49,099 bases of DNA. Source: HKCCE3408 sp039191215. Lineage in GTDB: Bacteria; Pseudomonadota; Alphaproteobacteria; Rhodobacterales; Rhodobacteraceae. The position numbers and the translations under genes were made by a program. The stretch spans positions 1 to 49,099 of the forward strand of contig JBCCXT010000029.1 in assembly GCA_039191215.1 (NCBI GenBank), given 5' to 3'. The stretch's first letter is position 1, and each line of letters begins with the position of its first letter. Positions 43,109 to 49,099 of this stretch are shown piece by piece. The notes under the pieces were generated by a model that was given only the letters and a program-made list of their open reading frames with translations, was not told the DNA's origin and searched no databases.

Positions 43109-43728
43109 GACGCGCGAAGCAAGAAGATGCGCGTTGCGGCATCCTCCATGTCCCGTTGCAGACGCTCTGCAATACCGTCAAACCAGATGAGCGCCATTGC
43201 GGCCGGGATGGCCACGGCCATGCCCGCAGCCGTGGTCAAGAGCGCTTGCCATATCCCGCCGGCAAGTGCTGTCGGGTCGGGTCGGCTGCCTGCGTCTTCA
43301 AGGGCCTGAAACGCCTCGATCATACCCAAAACCGTGCCCAGCAGGCCCAAAAGCGGTGCAACGGTCGAGATCATGTCAAGCGGACGCAGGCCGGCGCGGG
43401 CTCGGGCCAGCAGGTTGCGCGCCACGCGGGTCGTCTCTTCGCGGGCGTCGGCGGCGGTCAAGGCCGCGTCCCCGGCCGCTTCCATCGCTGCATAGGCCAA
43501 TTTCCCGCGCAGACTTGGCGTGGTGCGTAGTGTCCCAATAGCCTGTTCATGCTGGCCGGCGCACCAGCCTAAGATCGCGTCTTCGGTGCGCGACCCGCCA
43601 TCAAAGGCGCCGAGCCGTGTGAGATGCGCGATCTTCCAAATGATCAGCGTAAGCGCCAGGATCGAGAGTGCAAAGATCACCCAAAGGACCGGGCCGCCTT
43701 GATTGAGCCAACCGGCGATCTCAACCAT
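43105..43728 (-). CDS. exbB: MotA/TolQ/ExbB proton channel family protein
   Basis: A 207-residue ExbB-type stator with three membrane helices: about 11-33 (GGPVLWVIFALSILALTLII), 122-142 (TVAPLLGLLGTVLGMIEAF, with the family proline/glycine motif) and 155-178 (GIWQALLTTAAGMAVAIPAA). The TVAPLLGLLGTV block and the polar Thr residues of helix 3 are the conserved ion-path elements. The start ATG 43728 lies within the end of the broken cbiZ frame (8-base overlap). It is probably cotranscribed with the BtuFCD genes and the two exbD genes. Confidence 0.93.
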   Translation of the reverse strand: MVEIAGWLNQGGPVLWVIFALSILALTLIIWKIAHLTRLGAFDGGSRTEDAILGWCAGQHEQAIGTLRTTPSLRGKLAYAAMEAAGDAALTAADAREETTRVARNLLARARAGLRPLDMISTVAPLLGLLGTVLGMIEAFQALEDAGSRPDPTALAGGIWQALLTTAAGMAVAIPAAMALIWFDGIAERLQRDMEDAATRIFLLRAS

Positions 43729-44359
43729 CTTTGCCCTCCATCCACGTCTTTGTGCCGCGTACGACGGCGTCATGGACGACGCGACCGATCACCTCGCCCA
43801 GATCGGTATGCAGACCTGCATGAGCGATGTCACCCCCCTCGGCGGCGACGGCGATGCAATCGGTGCCGGTGCCGGTGCCCGTGGCGCGGCCCTACGGCAG
43901 GTTGGGCCCGTGATCGATGACCGCCGCCATGTGCGCTTGGGCCGCGACGGACATTGCCTGAAGTAGCGCGGGCGGCGCCACGCCGTCGGCAAGTCGCACA
44001 AGGAGGCTGATCGTGCCGATCTGAAGGAGCGATTGCCGGAAACCGAACCGCTCGGCATTGCCGAGCCCGGTGCTCGCCAGACAGGTCGCGCGGTTGCGCG
44101 TCTGGAGATGATAGGCGCTTACATCGCGCGACGGCATCATGCCAACGTCATCGGGCTTGCCTGCGGCGCGGAGCTCTGCGCGGAGCCGGGCTTCGGCATC
44201 AAAAATCGGAGGTCAGATCGCCAATGCGAACCTCGCGCCAAGTGATGTCGCGCGCCTGGGTCAGCCAGGGATTGGCCGGCGCACAGGGCCGCACATTCAT
44301 CGGGCGCCCAAATCGGCCGACAGCCAGGGTTGGTCAAAATCGATGGCAAGCGGCGTCAT
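43721..44359 (-). pseudogene. cbiZ: Adenosylcobinamide amidohydrolase CbiZ, disrupted
   Basis: CbiZ cleaves the nucleotide loop of incomplete or pseudo-corrinoids so that they can be rebuilt to cobalamin. Its pieces are readable in order in three frames. ATG 44359 to a TGA at 44297-44299 gives FDQPWLSADLGAR. A second frame reads PANPWLTQARDITWREVRIG up to a T5 run (complement 44201-44205) where the frame breaks again. The third frame reads GMMPSRDVSAYHLQ and GLGNAERFG, then a TAG at 43892-43894. Beyond it, still in frame, come RATGTGTDCIAVAA and LGEVIGRVVHDAV, to the end at 43721. Two frameshifts plus a nonsense codon indicate a pseudogene. The start overlaps the BtuD-like stop. Confidence 0.85.
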
Positions 44360-45129
44360 GGCCGTTCGACGGGCGACAGGACGGCCTCTGGCTGAACGAC
44401 CAGGCCATGTTCGGTCTCCGCAACATAGGCGCGGATACCAAAGACGCGGGCGAGGATGTCAGATGTCAGCACCTGGTCGGGTGTCCCGTCGGCGGCAAGT
44501 TCACCGTCGCTCAGCACGATCATCCGGGTGCAATATCGCGCGGCCAGGCCCAAATCATGCAGCGACACGATCAGGGTGCGCCCTTCGGCCGCCAAGTCGC
44601 GGAATGCCACCATTGTGCTGATCTGATGGGCGGGATCGAGGCCTGCAATCGGCTCATCGGCCAGGATCAGCGGCGTGTCCTGGGCCAAGACACGGGCCAG
44701 CAAAGCGCGTGCCTGTTCACCGCCCGACAAGCCTGTGGCGGGCCGCTTTGCAAGTGCTTCAAGCTCCATCCGGGCCAGCGCATCTGCTACCGCTTCGTGA
44801 TCGCGTACCGACGGGTGTGCGCCAGCGGCCAGATGCGGCAACCGGCCGAGCATGACCAGCGTTTCAACGGCGATCGGCCAGGCGATTTCGCGCGCCTGAG
44901 GGGCCCAAGCCGCATGCAGTGCGCGGTCGCGGGCGGCCATCGACGAAAGCGAGCTTTGGCCGCGATGCGGCAAAAGCCCCAAAACGGCGCGAAAGAGCGA
45001 GGTCTTGCCGGCGCCATTGGGGCCTAGGAGGCCGATGAATTCCCCGGCTTCAGCGTTGAAGGAGACCTTGCGCACCACCTCGCGCCGACCGCGGCTGACC
45101 GACAGGTCCGAAAGGCTCAGAACGCTCAT
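44356..45129 (-). CDS. btuD: Corrinoid ABC transporter ATP-binding protein (BtuD-like)
   Basis: A 257-residue ATPase of the FecE/BtuD class. Walker A is GPNGAGKT at 36-43, the signature is LSGGEQARALLARVLA, Walker B is LILADEPIAGLDP, and the switch His is IVSLHDLGLAAR. The start overlaps the permease stop, and the stop overlaps the start of the broken cbiZ (ATGA at 44356-44359). Corrinoid specificity is inferred from cbiZ, which in other alphaproteobacteria sits with btuFCD. Without that link it could equally be an iron-siderophore ATPase. Confidence 0.88.
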   Translation of the reverse strand: MSVLSLSDLSVSRGRREVVRKVSFNAEAGEFIGLLGPNGAGKTSLFRAVLGLLPHRGQSSLSSMAARDRALHAAWAPQAREIAWPIAVETLVMLGRLPHLAAGAHPSVRDHEAVADALARMELEALAKRPATGLSGGEQARALLARVLAQDTPLILADEPIAGLDPAHQISTMVAFRDLAAEGRTLIVSLHDLGLAARYCTRMIVLSDGELAADGTPDQVLTSDILARVFGIRAYVAETEHGLVVQPEAVLSPVERP

Positions 45130-46109
45130 GCCAGTGCCGCCCGGGTTTTCCAGATTAGGTGCAAGAAAAGTGGCGCGCCGACAAAGGCCATGACCACGCC
45201 AAGTTTGAGGTCGCGATCGGGCAGGACAAGACGCACGGCGATATCGGCGGCCAAAACAATCGCCGCACCGCCTAGCGCGGAGGCAAGCAAAAGCGCACCC
45301 GGACGCGACTGCACGAACGGGCGCAGGATGTGCGGCACAACCAGACCAACAAATCCAATCGCCCCGGCCACAGCCGTGGCTGCACCCACACAAAGGGCGG
45401 TGCCGCCGATGACCAGAACCCGCAGCCGGGCAAGCGGCAGGCCAAGCGCGCCGGCCGCGTCTTCGCCTAGGGTCAGCGCATCAAGCCCGCGTTTTGTCAG
45501 CGCCAAGCATAGCCAGCCTGCGGCCATGAAGGGCAGGGCCAGCCCGACATGGGCAAAGGACCGATCCGCCAGGCTGCCCATCAGCCAAAAGACCGTCTCG
45601 GACACCGCAAAGGGATTGGGCGACAGGTTAAGCGTCAGCGACAAAAGCGCTGTCGCCAGCGCAGAGATCGCAATGCCCGCCAAAATCACAATCAGTGATC
45701 CGCCGCGAGGCCCGGCCAGCGCAAAGACCAGACCCACGGCAAAAAACGCCCCGGTCAGAGCTGACAGCGGCAGCGCCAGGGCAAAGGCGCTGGCCAGCCC
45801 GGTCTGTAATGCAACGACTGCGGCCAGCGCGGCCGAGGACGAGATGCCGATCAAGCCCGGCTCTGCCAGCGGGTTGCGCAGATAGCCCTGTAATGCCGCG
45901 CCTGACATTCCCAGGCTCGCACCCACCAAGATGGCCAGGATCGTGCGGGGCAGGCGGATCTCTCGCATCACCAACGTCACAGCCTCACCGCGCCCGGTCA
46001 CAAGCGCGCCAAGCGCCTGGCCGGGGCCGAAACCCGCCGGACCAACCAGCAGTGACAGGACGGCAAGACCGCCCACAATTGCCAGGAGCACGCCCGTCAG
46101 CCGGGTCAC
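45126..46109 (-). CDS. btuC: Corrinoid ABC transporter permease (BtuC/FecCD family)
   Basis: A 327-residue permease with about ten helices. FecCD family blocks are MREIRLPRTILAILVGASLG, ALQGYLRNPLAEPGLIGISS (the NPLAEP loop), and GAIGFVGLVVPHILRPFVQS near residue 260. The C-terminus ends VGAPLFLHLIWKTR, also typical. Overlaps of 4 bases with both neighbours indicate tight coupling with the binding protein and ATPase. It is separate in sequence from the FecCD permease at 6306-7367, so the window has two independent importers of this class. Confidence 0.92.
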   Translation of the reverse strand: MTRLTGVLLAIVGGLAVLSLLVGPAGFGPGQALGALVTGRGEAVTLVMREIRLPRTILAILVGASLGMSGAALQGYLRNPLAEPGLIGISSSAALAAVVALQTGLASAFALALPLSALTGAFFAVGLVFALAGPRGGSLIVILAGIAISALATALLSLTLNLSPNPFAVSETVFWLMGSLADRSFAHVGLALPFMAAGWLCLALTKRGLDALTLGEDAAGALGLPLARLRVLVIGGTALCVGAATAVAGAIGFVGLVVPHILRPFVQSRPGALLLASALGGAAIVLAADIAVRLVLPDRDLKLGVVMAFVGAPLFLHLIWKTRAALA

Positions 46110-46990
46110 TGCCGCGCCGCCCGTTCATGTGCCAGCTCTTCCAATGCAGCCAGCACATGCGGCGTGCCGCAAATCCACTCATTTCCCGCAACAAATGCGC
46201 CATGCGGTTCGGTCAGCCGTCGCATCGCCGGGTGACGCAGGATTTCTTCGGATCGCGAGGCCGCGGGGTACGGGTCAGAGGTGATGATCATCGCCGGATC
46301 AGCCATGACCAGTTCTTCTAAAGCGAGCCGGCCGGAAAACGCCCGTCCAAGGCGCTCCGCTAGATGCGGAATGCCCGCCGCCGACAGGATCTCATGGCTG
46401 AGTGTTTCGGTTCCGAGCGTGTAGCCGTTGGGGTAGTAAAACGCGGTAAGCGGGCCACCGGGCACGGGCGCGCGCAGTTCCTCCAACCGGGCCTCGAACA
46501 CATCAACCGCAGCCTCGGCCTCGGCCGTGCGGTCCAGAATCTCGCCAACTTCGCGCAGCCGGGTCGCGACTTGTGATAAGTCCTCCACCAAGTCGATCTG
46601 TTCAACGCGCAACCTCAGGCGCCGCAACATCGCGATTGTCGTTGGGTTGGAGTAACTTCCGGCCAGGACAAGATCGGGTGCGAGCAGGAAGATCTCTTCG
46701 GCCGATCCGTAATTGGTCGGATAGGCTTGCGCCTCGATATGCATCGGTGACGTGAACGGGTCGTGGGCGATCGACGAGACGGAGATAAGCTGGCCGGGTG
46801 CGGCCAGCATCATCGCAAGCTGATCGGTGCACAGGTTCATCGATACGACGCGGGTTGGCGTCTCAGCCTCGGCCAAGGTGACGCCCAAAGACAGGAGTGC
46901 GGCCAGCCAAAGCGCCGTGCACTTTGGTGCAAAGGCTGAGGTCGAACGCCCGTGTGATTTTCCCGCATCCGGGCGCTGTTTGGTCGTCAT
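46106..46990 (-). CDS. btuF: Corrinoid ABC transporter substrate-binding protein (BtuF-like)
   Basis: About 294 residues. The periplasmic binding protein fold begins TRVVSMNLCTDQLAMMLAAP. Further FecB/BtuF blocks include YPTNYGSAEEIFLLAPDLVLAGSY and SGRLALEELVMADPAMIITSD. The signal segment is TALWLAALLSLGVTLAEAE, but the start is uncertain: no ATG lies close to it. ATG 46990 (MTTKQRPDAG...) gives a long N-region; a GTG at 47029 is longer still. A ribosome site is weak for both. It heads the corrinoid operon. No cobalamin riboswitch is seen upstream. Confidence 0.82.
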   Translation of the reverse strand: MTTKQRPDAGKSHGRSTSAFAPKCTALWLAALLSLGVTLAEAETPTRVVSMNLCTDQLAMMLAAPGQLISVSSIAHDPFTSPMHIEAQAYPTNYGSAEEIFLLAPDLVLAGSYSNPTTIAMLRRLRLRVEQIDLVEDLSQVATRLREVGEILDRTAEAEAAVDVFEARLEELRAPVPGGPLTAFYYPNGYTLGTETLSHEILSAAGIPHLAERLGRAFSGRLALEELVMADPAMIITSDPYPAASRSEEILRHPAMRRLTEPHGAFVAGNEWICGTPHVLAALEELAHERAARQ

Positions 46991-47029
46991 CGTCAAGGAA
47001 GGTCTCAATGCGCTGGTGGGCTTCGACAC

Positions 47030-47551
47030 TCTTGCGCACGCCTAAGCGGGCCGCGAGATCGAAAATTGCAAAATCATCTGGCGCAATGAGTGCAAATACC
47101 GCTACGTCGGTGTCAACGGCCGATTATGGGGCCAATCTCGCATCGCAGGTCTATTCATCTGGGTAGGTGCAGGTTTGGAAATGCCTCTGAGCTTCACACA
47201 TCTGACCTTTGGCAAAGGTCTCACGGCCCGGTCTTTCCGTTATCGACGCGCCTTGCACGCAAGGACCGCCCGTCAAACACGATTAAGGCGTCGCCGTAGC
47301 TGTCGCACCACGCCCCGCGGGTGGCATGGGGTCGACCACCGACAGGTGCCTTGGTGAACAGGTCCGGGCATGGTTGAACTTTCCCGAAGCGTCCTGCGCC
47401 GGCCTGGCCTAACGCCTGAAGCTGCTTGAATAGCCGCGGTCTCACATCGCGAGGCCAAACGTCGGGCAAGCCGGATGACCTGACCAACTTGGGGTCAAAC
47501 AGCCCAACGCTTGCGCCCAAGACGGCGCAAGCACGAAACGTTTGCCCTTTG
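47030..47551. other. Spacer upstream of the corrinoid operon
   Basis: About 520 bases with no gene I can name. On the minus strand, 46990-47150, one frame reads VDTDVAVFALIAPDDFAIFD and continues RLGVRKSVEAHQRIETFL, looking like the end of a real but truncated coding region. Another frame at 47221-47520 reads a plausible but unrecognised segment (GAWCDSYGDALIVFDG). No B12-box (GCCACTG) of a cobalamin riboswitch was found on the minus strand. Confidence 0.4.
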
Positions 47552-47986
47552 TTAGAGACGGTTGAAAAGATGCCCCATTGCCCCGCGCAGGCATTCTTGC
47601 GCCTCTGCGGGAAGGTCTCCGATCATCCGTTCTTCGGCGGCAACCGCCAACGCAGTGAGACGAAGTGATTCGTCCCGGCCCGTTTCGGTGAGTGTTACCA
47701 CCAAGCGGCGCCGGTCTTCCTGATCCTGGATCACATCGATCAGCCCCAGCGATTCCAACCGGCGCTGAGCGCGGCTGACGCGGGCGGCATCCATCGAGGT
47801 CAAAATGGACAGATCATTGGAAGAACACGGTTCGTGCCGAAGAAGGACCATCATGATCCGCCATTCCGGCAATTGCAGGCCCGCTTCGGCGACGAGTCGC
47901 TGGAACAGACGGTTAGCTACGATCGCCATCTGGAACGGCAAAAAGCTTTCCAGGTCTATGTTGATCGTTGTCGCGGAGTCTTTCAT
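47552..47986 (-). CDS. MarR-family transcriptional regulator
   Basis: A 144-residue winged-helix regulator. The N-terminal helix carries SFLPFQMAIVANRLFQRLV and the DNA-binding helices are CSSNDLSILTSMDAARVSRA. The wing reads VIQDQEDRRRLVVTLTETGR (the DxRxxxxxLT signature of MarR). The C-terminal dimer helix ends GAMGHLFNRL. AGGAGG is seven bases before ATG 47986. It is divergent from serC over about 285 bases. Proteins like this often control transport or stress genes; a target is not shown, and regulation of serC itself is unlikely given the RNA leader. Confidence 0.92.
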   Translation of the reverse strand: MKDSATTINIDLESFLPFQMAIVANRLFQRLVAEAGLQLPEWRIMMVLLRHEPCSSNDLSILTSMDAARVSRAQRRLESLGLIDVIQDQEDRRRLVVTLTETGRDESLRLTALAVAAEERMIGDLPAEAQECLRGAMGHLFNRL

Positions 47987-48210
47987 AGCAACTCCTCCTG
48001 AGCGCGGGGATACCCCTCCCCGTCCACACGCATACCGCGAGTTACAGAAAAGAGCAATAACCTGTCTTGCGGAAATTACAGCGAGGTGTCAATTTGAATG
48101 GTCAATCTTTGAATTTTCCCGAGATCTCGCCGGTTCAGCGCAGCAACCGTTTTTTGCTTTGTCGGGCTAAAATGCTTCACTTTGGCCCTTGCCTGTCAAT
48201 TTCGAACTGG

Positions 48211-48272
48211 ATAACCGCAACGGTGGGACACCCCTCCCCAACGAGGGGCGCATATCTGTAAGGATACCACCG
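48211..48272 (+). promoter_or_regulatory. serC leader RNA element, structured 5' UTR
   Basis: The serC leader can form two stacked stems. CGGTGG (48221-48226) pairs with CCACCG (48267-48272), which ends directly before the ATG. Between them CCCCTC (48231-48236) pairs with GAGGGG (48243-48248), with a 6-base loop CCCAAC. The ribosome site AAGGA (48260-48264) lies in the enclosed single-stranded part. The outer stem would hold the start region and so could control translation. A serC leader motif is known from alphaproteobacteria (Rfam family serC, from memory). Confidence 0.7.
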
Positions 48273-48963
48273 ATGGACCTCGATACCCCGGCCGCGCGGC
48301 CGGTTAATCCGCGTTTTTCATCTGGCCCCTGCGCCAAACCCCCGACATTTTCATTTGATTTTCTGCGCGACGCCGCACTTGGCCGGTCGCATCGCGCCGC
48401 GATCGGCAAAGCCAAGCTGAAAGCCGCGATCGACGGCACACGCGAGATATTGGGCGTGCCGGGGTCTTATCGGGTCGCCATTGTGCCGGCCTCTGATACC
48501 GGTGCGGTCGAAATGGCGATGTGGTCGCTGCTTGGCGCACGACCGGCGACACTCCTGGCCTGGGAGAGCTTCGGTGCGGGCTGGGTAAACGACGCGGTTA
48601 AACAGCTCAAAATCGACGCTACTGTCACCACCGCCGAATACGGCGAGATCGTCGATCTCAGCGCCGTGGATTGGGACAGCGACGTCGTTTTCACCTGGAA
48701 CGGGACAACCTCCGGGGTGCGCGTGCCAGATGGCGATGTCATTCCGGCGAACCGGGCCGGTCTGACCATCTGCGACGCGACCTCTGCCGCTTTTGCGCAA
48801 ATGCTGCCTTGGGACAAGCTCGATGTCGTGACGTTCTCTTGGCAGAAAGTCATGGGCGGTGAGGCTGCACATGGCATGCTGATCCTCAGCCCGCGCGCGG
48901 TTGAGCGGCTGGAAAGTTATACTCCGCCCTGGCCGCTGCCAAAGATCTTCCGCCTGACCAAAG
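48273..48963 (+). CDS. serC: Phosphoserine aminotransferase, 3' end lost at chimeric junction
   Basis: The first 230 residues of SerC, which makes phosphoserine from phosphohydroxypyruvate and glutamate. The start PVNPRFSSGPCAKPP is the alphaproteobacterial SerC signature. PASDTGAVEMAMWS and TWNGTTSGVRVPDG follow, and the PLP-binding Lys192 lies in FSWQKVMGGEAAHG. The family length is about 370-385 residues. After RLTK the frame leaves SerC (AKDALDQL-like reading) because an inverted copy of serC follows from about 48964. The reading frame stays open to the window end, but that part is not SerC. ATG 48273 directly follows the leader stem. Confidence 0.93.
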
Positions 48964-49099
48964 ATGCCCTCGATCAGCTTGCCACCTTTAGTCAGGCGGA
49001 AGATCTTTGGCAGCGGCCAGGGCGGAGTATAGCTTTCCAGCCGCTCAACCGCGCGCGGGCTGAGGATCAGCATGCCATGTGCGGCCTCACCGCCCATGA
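48850..49099. repeat. Inverted repeat of serC at the contig end (probable chimera)
   Basis: 48850-48963 and 48986-49099 are 114-base arms, reverse complements of each other with three differences, around a 22-base spacer. All three fall at third codon positions and are synonymous in serC (GCT/GCC Ala, AGT/AGC Ser, ACC/ACT Thr). The spacer, read in reverse, continues serC properly (GGKLIEGI after RLTK). Thus the tail is serC of a second allele joined tail to tail, with shared CAAAG at the join. Confidence 0.9.

Noticed and set aside
47030..47551. Cobalamin riboswitch upstream of the corrinoid operon
   Set aside because: I looked for the B12 box and the expected long leader on the minus strand and found neither.
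48351..49097. 248-codon minus-strand frame that begins like SerC (MGGEAAHG...)
   Set aside because: It is the inverted serC arm read in sense, followed by the antisense of the real serC; an artefact of the chimeric end.

Overview
The window looks like part of a chromosome of an alphaproteobacterium of the order Rhodobacterales (Roseobacter-type). The evidence is high GC, many 4-base ATGA gene overlaps, TRAP transporters, a TamA/TamB pair, gltD/gltB and serB/serC genes of alphaproteobacterial type, and a serC gene with a structured leader. This placement is inference from gene content; there is no rRNA in the window.

Layout. (1) 1-1830 is a graveyard of mobile and broken genes: a tyrosine-recombinase remnant, a small unknown ORF, an IS110 transposase fragment and a TctC-type binding-protein fragment. 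(2) 2005-4198 holds a MAPEG membrane protein and a secreted alpha/beta hydrolase, divergent from an AraC regulator. (3) 5082-8612 is an iron-complex-type ABC importer (binding protein, terminator hairpin, FecCD permease, ATPase) whose last gene is a Tat-exported pseudoazurin-like blue copper protein. (4) 8890-17735 is a two-armed catabolic cluster. The minus arm runs nitroreductase, OsmC-like protein, TRAP transporter (binding protein, small and large permease), intradiol ring-cleavage dioxygenase, LeuA/HMGL-type enzyme and GntR regulator. The plus arm has a YciI-like protein and malonyl-CoA decarboxylase. The arms share a promoter region with a perfect 11-bp inverted repeat. (5) 17736-18816 is an IS-scarred spacer ending at the 3' end of tRNA-Leu(CAG). 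Everything left of that tRNA could be an island inserted at its 3' end.

(6) 18955-36401 is mostly housekeeping: TamB and TamA, an NDUFA9-like protein, undecaprenyl-diphosphatase, the glutamate synthase operon (gltD, secreted protein, GFA protein, gltB), phosphoserine phosphatase, and a hydrolase fused to a multi-spanning membrane domain. A 31-bp GC-rich repeat lies after gltB and again after the hydrolase fusion. (7) 36564-42088 has an AttEFGH-like exporter (ATPase, FtsX-type permease, CrtC/AttH lipocalin-like protein), an AraC regulator, and a small secreted protein with a textbook terminator. (8) 42330-46990 is a corrinoid uptake operon, BtuF-BtuC-BtuD-CbiZ-ExbB-ExbD-ExbD. In it cbiZ is broken at three places, the second ExbD lacks the conserved membrane aspartate, and neither TonB nor an outer-membrane receptor is seen. 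(9) 47552-49099 has a MarR regulator divergent from serC. The serC leader can fold over the start region.

The last 136 bases are not normal sequence. serC is interrupted after codon 230 by an inverted copy of itself, in 114-base arms that differ only at three synonymous positions. This looks like a chimeric join between two alleles at the contig end.
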